This document shows, piece by piece, positions 23,517 through 36,400 of a DNA stretch of 64,000 nt (positions are counted from its first letter, which is position 1; the number at the start of each line of letters is the position of its first letter). The notes beneath the pieces were generated by a model. It saw nothing but the letters and a program-made list of their open reading frames with translations, did not search any database and was not told the DNA's origin. Source of the stretch: Whalleya microplaca (lineage: Eukaryota; Ascomycota; Sordariomycetes; Xylariales; Xylariaceae); NCBI GenBank assembly GCA_022497155.1, contig MU385773.1:1-64000 (forward strand), read 5' to 3'. Position numbers and translations under genes: made by a program.

Positions 23517-24997
23517 CCTCGTGACAACTGGCACCCGATGAGATGGATTGAGCAGCAGGTTTTCCCCCAACTAAGCGGTCCTTGCCTTATAACTATTTTA
23601 TTTGCACCATCATTACCGTTTACGTATTGTGCCAGCAAGCGCAAGAATCGAGACTCTTTGGCTACTGCGAGCATTAGGCTTTGGTTAATATTAGAGATTC
23701 GGCCAAACTCGCGCGTTACGCCCATTTTTATTTATATAGTACGGAAGCAATTAGGTAATCTAAACAAGAGAAGAAAAAATGAGGACTATTCGATTTCGTT
23801 AATCTAGCCTTAGACTTACAGGGTCAATGGCTAGGGGATCTATCCCGAGATGGCATAAATAATCAGCATAAGTACACATATAGCGTAAAACAAGGACTTT
23901 AATGTGCCCCTACTAACATATTTCTGTCCCCAAGGAGTAAAATACCGATTCCTTTGCTATTTATGTATCTTTCTTACACATTGTAATACGTGGATGATGT
24001 TGGTTAATGTAGTTCAGCTGGTGGCTTGCGAATCCGGTTGATCTTTAGGTTAAACGCATCCAATCTTTGGCATCCACCGACAACATTATGGTATTGTTTG
24101 CCCTCGATATAGTCCTTTAAATTCAAATGAGTATATAATACTCCTTCTTCCATTTGCAAGAAGTCCCTCCTGTTAACATACGCCCTATAAAACTAAGTGG
24201 TGGTACGGGCCTACGTACGGCTGATCCGCCTATACATATATATATATCAGGTGGCTCTGCCACCTTCCTATAGCTTCACCTTGCACTATCAAGTCACAAT
24301 ACTCCTCCTTACTTCGTCCCATATGGACAGTACCTAGTTAACATACACATACTAAAGCATATCGCTACAACTCTTTCTTGGACCTTGGAGTCTATTTCCA
24401 CTTTGATCGGATGTCATGTCTAAGATAGTTGTTGGAGCTTTGGTAAGCTTCCTCAATGACTCCCGTCAAGGAAGCGGCAACAGACTAGGCGGCGTTTCAT
24501 AAAATTTAAGCCTTTCAGCATCCGGCGTTTTCACGATTCTTTCTTAGTCGACCCCTGACGGCAGGCGGCCTCTTTAGACTCTAGGCAACAGCTTGTACAG
24601 AATCGTGGCCACCAGAAGCCATGCGGGGACACAATATACATCCCATTGGGGCTTGTTACGAACTTCTGAGATAGGAACTTTTCGTTATGCAATCAAACAA
24701 AGCCAGAAGGTATAGGATTGCGAGTATCGTGGACACGCAAAAATGGCCAAAAGAATCACGCGGCGATATAACGGTCTCGCATAAATGAACCAAAAGATAT
24801 GAACTCCGTAGGAAAAGCATTTAGCTGTAAATTCAAAATCCCCCTTGTTGCTTAATGGGTATCTCCGTATAAAAAATCCAAACTATCCAGAACGCCAACC
24901 GTAAACCAACAAAGCAAAAGGGGCGCCCAAATCTACCAGCATCAGCCATAAATAGGTATATATAATGCGCCAATAAATGATGACTAAAAAAATATCA
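23517..24997. other. Gene-poor stretch, no gene seen
   Basis: Short ORFs only, including a 71-codon minus-strand frame at 23510-23725 with no recognised features. A TAGTTCAGCTGG segment at 24010 resembles a tRNA A box, but no cloverleaf forms (see the rejected list). The right end is the 3' flank of the LRR gene. Confidence 0.4.
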
Positions 24998-27900
24998 TCA
25001 CCCCTCCCGCACTAGATATTCAGCCACCTCCCTGTAATCTAGATGATGGCTCTCATCCGCGTGTGTAAAGAGTCCATATTCATGTAGGTCGGGCTGGGAT
25101 CCTAAAGAGGATGTCTCTTCGTTGATAGTATAAGTCTGGATCAAGGAGCTAGGCGGCGCGTCGTAAGTTGGGCTTGGAGTCCCATGTGCGAGGGCCGAGC
25201 TAGACGATGCAGCTGATGAACTTGCGTTTAATGATCCATTGCGTTGCAGTGGACTCCTTTCCTTGCCCTTATCACAAGAGCCAGGCTTCGCTCTAATCCA
25301 CGATGGAAGACTTTCATCTTCCCAGGCATCAAGATATTCGCCCTCGAATTCGAACGAGGAGTTGTTCGGGTCGTTCCTGTTTCTCTCCAGTGTCTCCAGT
25401 ACTTTCTTGACTTCAAAGTCCCAATAACCTTCCAGCCACGTGAGCAAGCCCTCTAGACGATGCTCCACTGATTTCGACGTCGTGATCTTCAAGGACTTGC
25501 CGCGCTGGGCATGTTGTTGCATGAACTGTCGTTTCTCCCTTTGTTTGGCGTATTCCCGATCGGCATCAGCTACTGGGAAGGAGATAATGTGGTGGTTGAA
25601 AGTCAGCGCATGGACGAGCTTTGCGAATTGATGATGGTTCAAATTGTTATTTTGGCAATCGAGCATCGCAAGCCCCTTGTTGGATGCAAGCACGCGGCAT
25701 AGTTCGGTCACGTCTTCACCAGCACCCATATCATGATTTCGCACGCGCAGTTGACGCAATGTCGTGTTGTGTTTCAGCCCACCCATTGCCCCAGTCAGTC
25801 CCCATCCTAGATGGCTGTCTTCTAATTTGCCGCTGTATCCGGACAAATCTAGGAACCTCAAGGTGTTGTTCGACTGGAAGAAGGTAGATAGGAGTTCGGA
25901 AGTTTTGGCGTCTGCACGGTTTGGCGGGCCGGTCCCTACCATACTCAAGAATTCGATGGTTCTATTCTCTGCCAGTGCCGTCAGAAGTCGATTGAAATTT
26001 GACTCATGTTGGAACTGGATCATATCAAGGTGAACCATTTTGGGGGCTTCGTTCCCGTGGATTAAATCGATCCAGTCGGTTGAACCATGTTCAAGAGGAT
26101 TCTCGTTGAGTAATATATGTATATCTCGACCTGCACCAACCCGACAGAATATGCCGGTCGCCATTTCCCCTGAGAGCCCGCAATTGTTGAGAGCTAGACG
26201 GCGTAGATTGCAAGATTCGTCGAGCTCAAGAAATTTCATGATCCCACAAAGAGTATCGAAGTTAATCTATTTTACTAGGTTAGCAGGCACCTAACGCATT
26301 ATTGGATCTTTAATACCTTCCACCCAGAGAGATCTAGCTCTTCCAAGCTCCATGGCTGAAACTTTGACGTGGTACTCCATGGTCGAAACAGTGCGCTGTT
26401 TAGGTGACCCTTGATCGAATTTGCCAGGTTCAATCGACGCAGTTTCCTTGCTTCCTCGAGCGTTTGCGAAATTCTCATTGCATCTATGCGGCCTGAGTTG
26501 TGTGACGTATCGAGAATTTCGAGGCTAGAACGTTGTTCATGTATGCCCTCCCAAAGTAAGACGAGTGCAGTCTCGTCAAGCTGACAACGCGAAATATCGA
26601 ATGTCTTGACGAAATCCGGTCTATTTTGCAGAGTTCGAGCTACGAAGCCGTTAGTTTTATTAACTTGATATAGTCGTTCACGCTTACAGAGTGCTGCAAC
26701 GTCAGTCACGCCTAGTGGATTTCCACTAAGGCATACTGAACAGCATCGAGTCTGTAAAGACTTCCAAAGTAGTACTATAGGTAGCACAACCTCGCTTACT
26801 CGACTATCTTGAGGCGAGACAGATGCGGCATTCTCCAACACCTTTGCAGGCTCGCTGAGCACATTCCTTAGGTCGATGTGGCGAATTGACTCTGATCCGA
26901 GTAGAAGAGCTACAATTTCCTGAAACAGGACAGAGGAGTTCTCTACTATTTCGAACTCATCTCGTGTAAGGCTACGTTTTCCTAGGATGGTGTTAGGATC
27001 CAAAATATCATATGTTAGGAGCCGCTACACTTGTTTACTGACCTGTCCGAGATAGCCATACCGTCGATTCGAGTCGCAAAGTATTATCAGAAGCACCAGC
27101 GAGACTGGAGAAGTCAATGTCAGAGAATGACAGGGATTTGAAGAAGTCGTTGAAACGCAGTGCGCGGAAGACAGCCAATAGTTGGTGAGCAGTGTATCGT
27201 GACTGTTTCGACGGAGGCAGAAGGCGAAACTCGGGCGCATTCCGCACGTGCTTCCACTGCACAGTCCAATCGACCGGCAAACTATTATAAGCCTTGATAA
27301 ATGCCTCTAAGGTTGTCCTAAAGCCGCCATAGTCCTCGCCATTGGGAAGAGGCGTCTGTTGTGCTTCCCCATCAATGAAGAAGACTTCACGACGAGTCCA
27401 CAGGGGCCAGGCAGGCTTCAGATAGGTATCTGCCTTGTACAATGTCGACAAGATGTTCTTATGATGTCGACTAGAAAGCTCGAACTTCATCGGCTTATCT
27501 AGAGGTAGCCTGTTTTTACTCTATGAGAAATGGTAAAATAGATGGTGACGATCGGGAATGTCTTACCGGAACACGAGGTCAAATCTCTCATCACTGATGA
27601 TGACATTGACTTTAGCGAGCGTCACCAAGCCGAATTGAATGAGACTAGGATTGACCTGGCGGCCGTTCGAGGTCTTTGAATATTGAGCAACAATGCAGAA
27701 ATTCTTGTTGAATGCTAGGTAGAATGATGAATTTTCTCGCCAGCCCTTTTTCGCCTCACCCGAAGCATAGGGACGTCGGGGTATGACAGGGTACACATCG
27801 ATAGAAGCATCTTTTGACTGCGATTGCTTGGCTTCCAATGTCTCCTTGAGATCAAGCTCAATATCTGTCAGAGCTCGATCGTCCACGAAAGATCTCGCGC

Positions 27901-28636
27901 GCAACCTAATCGCGTGTCTGATTTGCTTTAACCAGTCATCTCGTTCGTCTGGCAGGCCGAAGTCGAGCTGGACACATGCGAACGCAGCTGACTTGGGATC
28001 ACTCCACCAGACCTCAATGCCAAACGACGGACGGGTGCCTTCATCTTTGAAGACGGATACAACTCTCTCCAGCGGGACGTAGGTATCCGCACCGGCGCTA
28101 GAATCTTTAGAGGAGCTCACTGACTGGGCCGGAGTCAATGTGTCAACGTCGCTGTTCAGTACCGATATTTGAGGGTGCTGTTCAACTGCGGCAAGACGGC
28201 TTTTATACTTCGCTAGAGCAGCTGATGTTAAGACCAGATATCCTTTCTTGGACTTGAGAATGGAAGTCTCTGGCTGGAGCGGGCCCGATTTAATGATGAC
28301 GAAATCACCAGATATACTCGTGGCCAAACTGCCAGTACATGAAGGAGACGTAGGTCTAGTCGAGGTGGATGCTCGCTCCGTGTTGTCCTCAGCCGAAGAC
28401 TTTGAAGGTTTCCGGCCCAGACCCTCTCTCAAAGTCCCGGAGGGATGGGGCCTGCGTAAAACCCTCCTCCGGCCGGTGACTGGCGAGGGAAGCTCCGTCT
28501 CCGAAGAGCTTGAAAGTTGGGAGTTAATGCTGAGAGTCCGTAAGGCCTTCATGGGCGAGAAAGACGGGCGCCGGGATTGGGATATCGGGGCTTCCCTCCC
28601 GTCAGCTAACGGCTGAGAAGACTTCTTCCGCTCCAT
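24998..28636 (-). CDS. PH-like and leucine-rich-repeat protein
   Basis: Four exons on the minus strand (28636-27567, 27509-27043, 26981-26317 and 26266-24998) splice in phase to about 1156 aa, with introns of 50-61 bp. Residues 1-105 are basic and Ser/Pro-rich. Residues about 110-250 resemble a split PH domain (GDFVIIKSGPLQ, GYLVLTSAALAKYKSR, ending in DDWLKQIRHAIRLRAR). Residues about 500-950 contain leucine-rich repeats of the ribonuclease-inhibitor type (for example SIRHIDLRNVL, LEELDLSGWKI, LRRLALNNCGLSG, LRFLDLSGYSG and LAMLDCQNNNLN). A charged helical stretch and a Ser-rich tail follow. PH followed by LRR is the order found in CARMIL-type actin regulators, but orthology is not shown. 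The start is the first ATG of the open frame, directly followed by a basic tail. The upstream region is shared with no close neighbour. Confidence 0.85.
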
Positions 28637-31600
28637 GCCCGCACTTCCAAACGCCGACAGCTACCTGTAGTACCAGCGAAGTACCGGCAGATCGTTCCAT
28701 AAGATGGCGGAGGGGTGCCGTTGGCTTAAAGCAAGGTTACGGTCCTATCCGTACAAGTCACGAATCGCTCAGCCAGTGAGCCCGACAAGATCAACCAAGC
28801 AGGGTCTTTTCACACATTCAAAGAGTGCGGGAAGCTCGGAAAGGTTTCAATCCATTACTCATTGCTGCGCCGATCGACAAGCGAGCATATAAGAGGAGAC
28901 ATCTTCTCAAAGGAAGGGGACAAAGAAAAGAGGAAGGGAGAAAATTGGCCAACGACGGGACGGAACTGACGGAGAGGTTGCGATAAGGTGTGAACCCAGT
29001 GCCCAGGCCGGAAAAGTAGGTTGCATCGCGAATCGCGATCACCTCTTACGCTTGCGTGCCAAGGGCTGAAGAGTATGTAGATAGATAGGGTATGTTAGAC
29101 ACACTGATAGACCTGATAGAGAAAGCCTGCGCATGCGGAGTTGCGTGCTGCCCCGCTATTGCCTGCAATGATCTGCTGAAGCTACTCGCCGGCTACCCAT
29201 ACCTCCAGGCCCCGATGATGCTAGCCATCGCTAGGGAACCTGTTTTGAACGAGCTCTCCAGGCAGTTGGCCCAATGACATAACGTCAGCCTTCACTTTCA
29301 GCCAGGGTGCCGTCCCCGACGCTGTGGTCTCGTCTTGCCTTTTAGTGGAAAGACGTGTTCTCCAGACCAACGCATCGCAATCTGAACCTTTCCCCATTCA
29401 TGACATCGATGCAATTTAGACGACCAGACCATTTACTACATAGGTACATACATGTTGATACACATGTCGCTCCGATAACGTCATTGCATCATCAGACTAA
29501 TATAATCTTCGCCGCACGGACGATGATATTACTACATTAGCGAAACTAGTCAATTGATCACAGCTAGGGATGATGCCATCGATATTGTGTAGGTATTTTA
29601 GATGCGATATGAGATTACAACATTTATTATTTCTATGTGGCTTAAGTATGTACTGCAGTGTGAACATGAAGGTGACTGACATCTCTCATGAGAGTGTTGC
29701 TTGAGAGTGTTAGATATATCAGGATGAAAAATAAAAAATTAGTAGTTATGCTTCATCTTCCTCCTCATGGCAGTTTGTTTTAGGAGAGCGTGTTTATCGC
29801 TCACCGAGCCTCACTCACATTTGTTCGCGGGCAAGTGGGGGGGGGCTCAGTCATCAATACGTATTCTGCTGCTGCAATGCGAAGAACAGTAAAACGGTGC
29901 ACAATAGAAAACAATCCTTTTCGCACGTGGAAGTCTACATACATACATACATACATGCTTAGACACATGGGCAGAGAGCATCGTGTTTTACATGCAGAAC
30001 CTCACCGCTCGCAGCAAGCGACTGCAGTCTTCCATGTGAGTGGCTTCAACGTTTCCTATTGCGTACATCGTTTCAAGGCTATATATGTAGCTATCTTTCT
30101 CGATCCAACAACATCAACAACACCGACACGTTGGCATGAGGATACCTTGTTGGGTGGGGAAATGGTGAAGGAACTGCCGCATTTCTATTTGATGTTTCTA
30201 AGAATACAAAAGCCTGATCTAACCCATCTTCAAATCTTATTAGCTGTGGTATCAATCCTTTTATAGCTAAGCCCACTGCATCGCCGCCCGCATCTTGAAG
30301 ACGCAGACTTGACGGGCGGGCGGGCTGGCTGGCTGGCTGGCTGGCGGGGGCCCTCAAGCGCTGGCAAGCAAGCCTGCTCGAAGGATGCCTTCACCATGAG
30401 CGCCTAACATGACACTGCATGTTTCATCCTAGTTCTACCAGAGTACATTGTAAGCCTGTAGAATAACTCCGTCCTGGATTATCTCGGGATTTGTGCGGTA
30501 GGCATCAAGGAATTTTAAATGAACCGCTTATGCCTTCGTCCTACCGACGGGAACAACCATACTCCTTGCAACTTCAAAAGATGCCCGGACGACGGCATAA
30601 TACGACTCTGACCCTGGTGGTTTTATTGCTCTGCCACAGACAAACATACGAAGTAGTAGACAACAATATCCTGAATGATGAATCCCGTATTAGGAAGTGA
30701 AGCCTGTCTCAGGTTCCACCAAGTATTCCAGCTGTCAGCTCGTCCTCTACGTTACGTGTATGTACAGAGCGTGTATGTACCGCAAAACTGCTCAAAAGCC
30801 TCAGCGTGAGCCTTTCAAACGTCCAATGGGGTGAGCATCTGACGATGATCAGTCTGGAGCGTCACCGACTTTACGGAGATTTTTTTGTGTGTGATAAGCT
30901 GAAGCTGGCAAATCATTCGTCCCGGCTGTGAAAGATGAACAATCAGTAGATACCCAAGGGCGCAAAAAGGATCGCGTTTCTGCACGCCAGCACGCGCCTT
31001 GGTGCCTTCTTTTGAACGATCCTCCTGGATTAATGCATTTTCATACTAGTTAGCCGATGCTCGACTACTTTGGTATGTACGTATGTACGCCTGGTACGTA
31101 GGAGATCTCCTTTTACGGTAGCATTTTATAGGTGATTCTCGAACAATCATTTAATAACGATGTTCATCCTATGACGCTTTCTCCATAGTACGTAGGTATC
31201 GCGATTGAGTTACGCAGGGTTCATAGCTCTAGAAAGACGACATACAGTCCACACAGACCAGCCGGCCGGTACGTCGGTCTGGACGAATACAGAGTGAGGA
31301 ATTATTACACTGGTATGTAGGTAAATCCGTACATAGTAATAAAAATGTGCATAGCCAGAAAGCCTTGATCGCCTGCCGACCTGATATGCCTCTCACCTGG
31401 TGCTGGACGAAACTTGTCGAGTTTCAACTTGGAGATCTTGGCCGGCCCCTGTCAATCGCACCCCTGAAGGTCCCCTTGATCCGGCCCCCCTTGCGTATTT
31501 CACGCGATGACTCGCTGGAGGGTGAATCGAAACGGGGGCAGACCAATCAATCTTGGCGTTTTTGGCCCTCGTCACCCATCGGTCTGGCTAGCGGTCTTGG

Positions 31601-33517
31601 ATCATTCAATGACTGAGATAAATAAACCATGTTTCCATACTGAGCCGTTTCTTACGCGGCAAGATATGTTATGTGCTTCAAATCCCCCAGGAAAAAAGGA
31701 AAGGAAAGACTCCATGGGACAAGCCATAGGCAAGGTTAGGCCTCCTGTTTAAAAATAAAATCAAGTAAAAATGTGAATGCTGTAAGGCGAGAGAGGCTGA
31801 GAGGGCCAAGAGAATTTTTCCCCCTCCCTCCCCCTGAAAGATTCGGGCTAGGCAGGCAGGCAAGAAGAATAGGAAGTGATTAACTGCTAATCAGATCGGA
31901 TATCTTGCCAGCCTGCCTACACGTACGTACAAGACATAGCACTGGCATGTACTACTTGCACATACGCAGCAGGACCAGCAACAGAAAGGCGCTGAAGGGT
32001 CGCCTACACGTACGTACGTTACTGCGTATACATACATACATATACGGATTCCATTTGATGTGGGTTAAAGGGGTACATTGGGGGGCCGATGGGCCATGCA
32101 TTATTTCAACGTTGTTGTCAACACCAGCCAGCATGTCCCTATCCTACTTACTACGGTACTATAGGTGAAATACACCAAACATGTACTGCATGTCCCCAGT
32201 CGGAGATTTAGGTCGAAAGTAGGTCGAAAGTAGGTCGAAAAGGAGTTCTTCATACACATGCATACACGTAAGACGCGCATAACGTTCGTTGATGAGGAGA
32301 GTCAGAGTCACCGATTTGATGTCATAATGGTCGACTCTCTCAAATCAGTCGACCGAATCACTTCAAGATGATCATCGTGTATGTATCATCGTGTTTGCCA
32401 GTCCGAAAGTCAGCTGGGCTTATCGGCGGCACCCTTGGCTGCGACTCGGCAGCTAGTGAATCTCGTCCGATAATGGGGTGGGGCAGGCAGGCAGTGGCCG
32501 TGCACTCCTTGCCGAGTTTCAACTTGGAACGCCAGCTACCGCCGTGTTCGCTGAAGACTGGGATTTCGAGCCAATGAGAATTCGGGAAATAATCCCAGAA
32601 ATTGCCCAGGTGTGCCCTCAAAGGCTAATGAAGGCTAATCATGCCCTGGCGCCAGCAGGGTGAAACCCCCAAAAGTGCAGGGCCTAACCGCTAATAGACA
32701 GCCGCGGGTCAGGTCTGCCATTACTGCGTAGGTATTTACGGATGTACAATATGTACATGTATACGTAGACCGATTCCCACTCGACGTTACTTATAGCAGA
32801 GGAAGGCGGTAGGCTAGGTACCTACATACCGATGTACATACATATTTGGGGGTGGTCAGCCCGCATACAGCGAAAATACCCACCAAACTACGGTAGAAAC
32901 TGCCTAGGTACCCACCTAGAGGGCACTTGAGAGGCACCTATAATGGAACGAATTGAACGGATGAAATGGGGATCCTGGGACCTACAAGTAGAGTTGTATG
33001 TACATACAATACACAGTACATACATATATACATACATACATACATACATACATGCATACATGAACATACATGTACCTATGTAGGTAGCACCACCAAACAC
33101 CTCATCCATCCAACCAACGAACTTAACCGAATCGTCTCCTACCTACCCAGTACAGTACCTGGGGCGTACCTTGCCTTACCTTACTTACATCTCCCCAATC
33201 CCTCCCCAAAAGCCAACTTCCATCTCATCATCATCATCACCTACCCTCAGCTACTTCTCGACTTCGGCCAAACCCATTTCTTTTCACTCACCTTTGCGTT
33301 GCGCGACGTCGCTGCTTAGTCCAAACCCCCGGCGGCACTCTGCACTCTGCACTCTGCATTCTGCATTCTGTCTGCATTGTATGCTTTGTTCGTCTCGAGA
33401 CCCGGAGTCGGCAATAATAAAGAACAATTCGCCCTATTCGCCTTTCTTCTCTTCTACAGACTCCCTCATACTCACCCTCTCCCCCTCCCTCCCCTTTTCT
33501 CCCGTACGATAGGTTGT
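28637..33517. other. Long intergenic region with microsatellites
   Basis: Nearly 4.9 kb without a supported exon between the divergent LRR and STE11 genes. It is rich in TACA/GTAC simple repeats: near 29937-29957, 31070-31100, 31918-31932, 32003-32042 and 33001-33058. A GGCT/GGGC run lies at about 30315-30352. The unit TAGGTCGAAAG is repeated three times at about 32210-32241, and a 7-bp CTCTGCA-type repeat occupies about 33335-33375. The right end is the STE11 promoter and pyrimidine-rich 5' UTR. Confidence 0.5.
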
Positions 33518-33532
33518 ATGGTGGTCTCCTGA
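33518..33532 (+). promoter_or_regulatory. Upstream ORF before STE11
   Basis: A four-codon ATG-to-TGA ORF ends 57 bp before the STE11 start codon, within a CT-rich stretch typical of a fungal 5' UTR. If transcription begins upstream of it, it could lower STE11 translation. The transcript start is unknown. Confidence 0.4.
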
Positions 33533-33589
33533 CGAAAGAGCCTGGGCTTTGTTTACCGACAACCTTTCTTCTTTCTCCTTTCTCTCACA

Positions 33590-36400
33590 ATGGCGATGCT
33601 CGCTTCGAAGTCGTCCTTCCCGGCCTCGCTGGCCTCGACGAGTTCAACTCTGGTCTCGAGCGCACAACAGTCCGGCATGCCCACCTCAAGAAGAACCCCC
33701 GCCCTCCATTCTGCCGGCCAGGGCTTCGCCAGCCCCACCGAGTCTGACTTTTCTGACGTCGACGGCCCCGATGCAGCTAAGAACTGGAATGAGGACCAGG
33801 TGTGTGACTACCTGAGGAGCGTGAAGTGCGGCGAGTACGAGAAGATATTCCGACGGAACAACATCAATGGCGAGAACCTGCTGGAGATGGACAAGGAGGT
33901 CCTCAAGGAGATAGGCATTGAGAAGGTCGGCGATCGGGTGAGACTGTTTCTCGGCATAAAGAAGCTGAGGACGAAGGCGTACGCGAACCAGAAGAAGCGC
34001 AATCGGGTGAGTTGCCATCTGAATGAATCCCCTGTGAAATGCATGTGAAATCTCTAACCTAGCGACGTCTAGGATTCTTTTGGAGGACTCGATATCCAGT
34101 ACACGCCTTCGTCGACCGGTTCCCCGCGTCCCCCGAATTCTGGCAGTCGTGCCATGCCCACCCCGCCGTCGAACAAGAGATATTCCCGGCAGATTGACAT
34201 GTCGAGCTATTCGATGGCCGAGGTTGCAAAATTCGCATCGAGACCCAATTCGCCTCTACCCACCGCCGAACTCCGCGCCCCCAGGTCACAAAGGCTCCCA
34301 CCGAACCAACATTACACGAGCAGTGCGACACCGAACTCGACCAGCAGGACACCCGGCTCACCGACTCTCCCTGGCCGTCTGGTAATGACCCATACCAGAA
34401 ATAACTCGAGTCAGGATGGTTCGCTGATGGCAGCACTCCCACAGGGTCAAGAGGTCATCCGCGTCATCTCCACCGGTGGTCTTACCAAGGTTGTCAAGAT
34501 TGCGGGCTGCTCCAACTGCGAGGAGGTTATGCGGGTAACTCTACGAAAGTTCGCCTTACGGGAGGACCATGATCGCAATTACTGTTTTTGGGTATTAGCT
34601 GGTTTCGACCCCGACCCTAAGCAATGTCGCCGCCTCGGTGATACCGAACTGTGGCGTATTATCAAGGATCAGACGCGGCCGGAGAGAAACCGTCTGATTC
34701 TGCGACGTGTGCCTTCTGGAGAGCCCGGGGACTCTGAGCTACAGAGAGCCGCCTCTATCGCGATGGAAGAAGCGCAACAAAATCATGCTCGTGCCCTCGA
34801 GAACAATAATGACAAGAGAAGCCAGGGCAAGCTGCAGCAGATGTTCGGCGAGAGCTGGGACGAAGGCCTCCAGCAGCCTTTATCGCCGATATCGATTACC
34901 GACCGTGAGAGAAATCTGCAAACCGCCGCCAGAGACTTGGAGCGGCCCGCATCCAACGACGCTAAAGCCGTCCCGCGGCGGAAGGGCGTTCTAAGACAAT
35001 TTGGTGGTTTGAGACCGCCTAGCGAGTTGATCACCTCGGATCTCACCTCCTACTTCCCTGATCATCCAAGGGAGGACATTGACCGGACTGCTCGCTTATC
35101 TATGCGCAGATCTACTCGCCTCAGCAAGGTGAATAGCCGGCTGAGCGTGGCGAGCAATTTGAGTTTTGCATCAAGCGTCCAAGACGCGCCGCCTATTCCG
35201 ACCATCGCGGATTCTTGGTTGAACAGCGGACAGCTTGCCAAGGTCAAGGCTCGAGACAATCAAGGTCGTATGCCCCACGCATATCGGGACTCTGTCGCCT
35301 CGTCTGTCCTAGATACCCTTCAAGAGGAATCGCCGATTGAGCCCAACCGCAAGTCTTATGTTTCATTCGCCGATAGCGGATCCGACACCAACACCAACCC
35401 AATCAGCATCACAGATCCCGACGGAAATGTGCGACAGAGTTACTTCGACGAAACTAGCACTCAGGGTTCGGGCTCGGTGAAGGAGCTCACTCAAGCTCTG
35501 AGCGAAGACGGTGAAGCTGCTGACGAGGAGCTGCAGAGCTTCCTGGCAGGAGAGTCATGGGATGACAACAAGTGGATGAAGGGTGCCTTGATTGGCCAAG
35601 GTTCCTTTGGTAGTGTGTATCTCGCACTACACGCCGTGACCGGCGAGCTTCTCGCCGTGAAGCAAGTCGAAACACCGTCGCCGGGTGCTAACAGCCAAAC
35701 GGACGCACGGAAGAAGAGTATGATCGATGCTCTCAAGCGTGAGATCGGATTGCTTAGAGAACTCCGCCACGCGAACATCGTTCAATATCTCGGCGCAAGC
35801 TCATCTGCCGAACACCTCAACATTTTCCTCGAGTATGTCCCTGGAGGTTCCGTTCAGACAATGCTCAACTCGTACGGTGCGCTGCCTGAGCCGCTAGTCC
35901 GCAGCTTCGTCCGACAGATCCTGAATGGGCTATCCTATCTCCACAACCGGGACATTATACACCGTGATATCAAGGGTGCCAACATCCTCGTTGACAACAA
36001 AGGCACAATCAAAATCTCTGATTTCGGAATCAGCAAGAAGCTAGAGGCTTCCAACATCCTCAGTGGCGCTAACAACAACAAGCATCGACCTTCCCTCCAG
36101 GGCTCTGTGTTCTGGATGGCCCCCGAAGTTGTTAAGCAGACCTCGTACACACGCAAAGCCGACATATGGTCCCTTGGTTGTTTAGTCGTTGAAATGATGA
36201 CCGGAACACATCCCTTCCCAGACTGCAGTCAGCTCCAGGCTATCTTCAAGATTGGTGGTGGAAAGGCTGCCCCCACCATTCCTGACGATGCTAGCGATGA
36301 CGCTATCGAGTTTCTGAGCCGAACCTTCGAGATAGATCACAACCTGCGACCCAGCGCGGACGAGCTCATGCTCAGTCCGTTTTTGGCTCCAATCACCTAG
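33590..36400 (+). CDS. ste11: MAPKKK Ste11 (SAM-RA-kinase)
   Basis: MAP kinase kinase kinase of the pheromone/filamentation/osmotic cascades, acting with a Ste50-type adaptor, a Ste7-type MAPKK and a Fus3/Kss1-type MAPK. Two exons, 33590-34006 and 34073-36400, with a 66-bp intron, give 914 aa, normal for the family. The SAM domain spans residues about 62-132 (NWNEDQVCDYLRSV through VGDRVRLFLGIKKLR). The Ras-association-like domain spans about 267-350 (VIRVISTGGLTKVVKI onward). A long Ser/Arg-rich linker follows, and then the kinase domain at about 636-910: GQGSFGSVYLA glycine loop, LLAVKQVE lysine, IIHRDIKGANIL catalytic loop, ISDFGISKK, GSVFWMAPEVV, ADIWSLGC. All catalytic residues are present. 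The intron falls just after the SAM domain. This is the direct equivalent of SteC/MST11/Byr2 proteins. Confidence 0.96.

Noticed and set aside
24009..24075. tRNA-like segment (TAGTTCAGCTGG A-box followed by a GGTTAAACGC B-box-like stretch)
   Set aside because: Acceptor and T stems do not pair and the T loop lacks the TTC core, so no cloverleaf forms.
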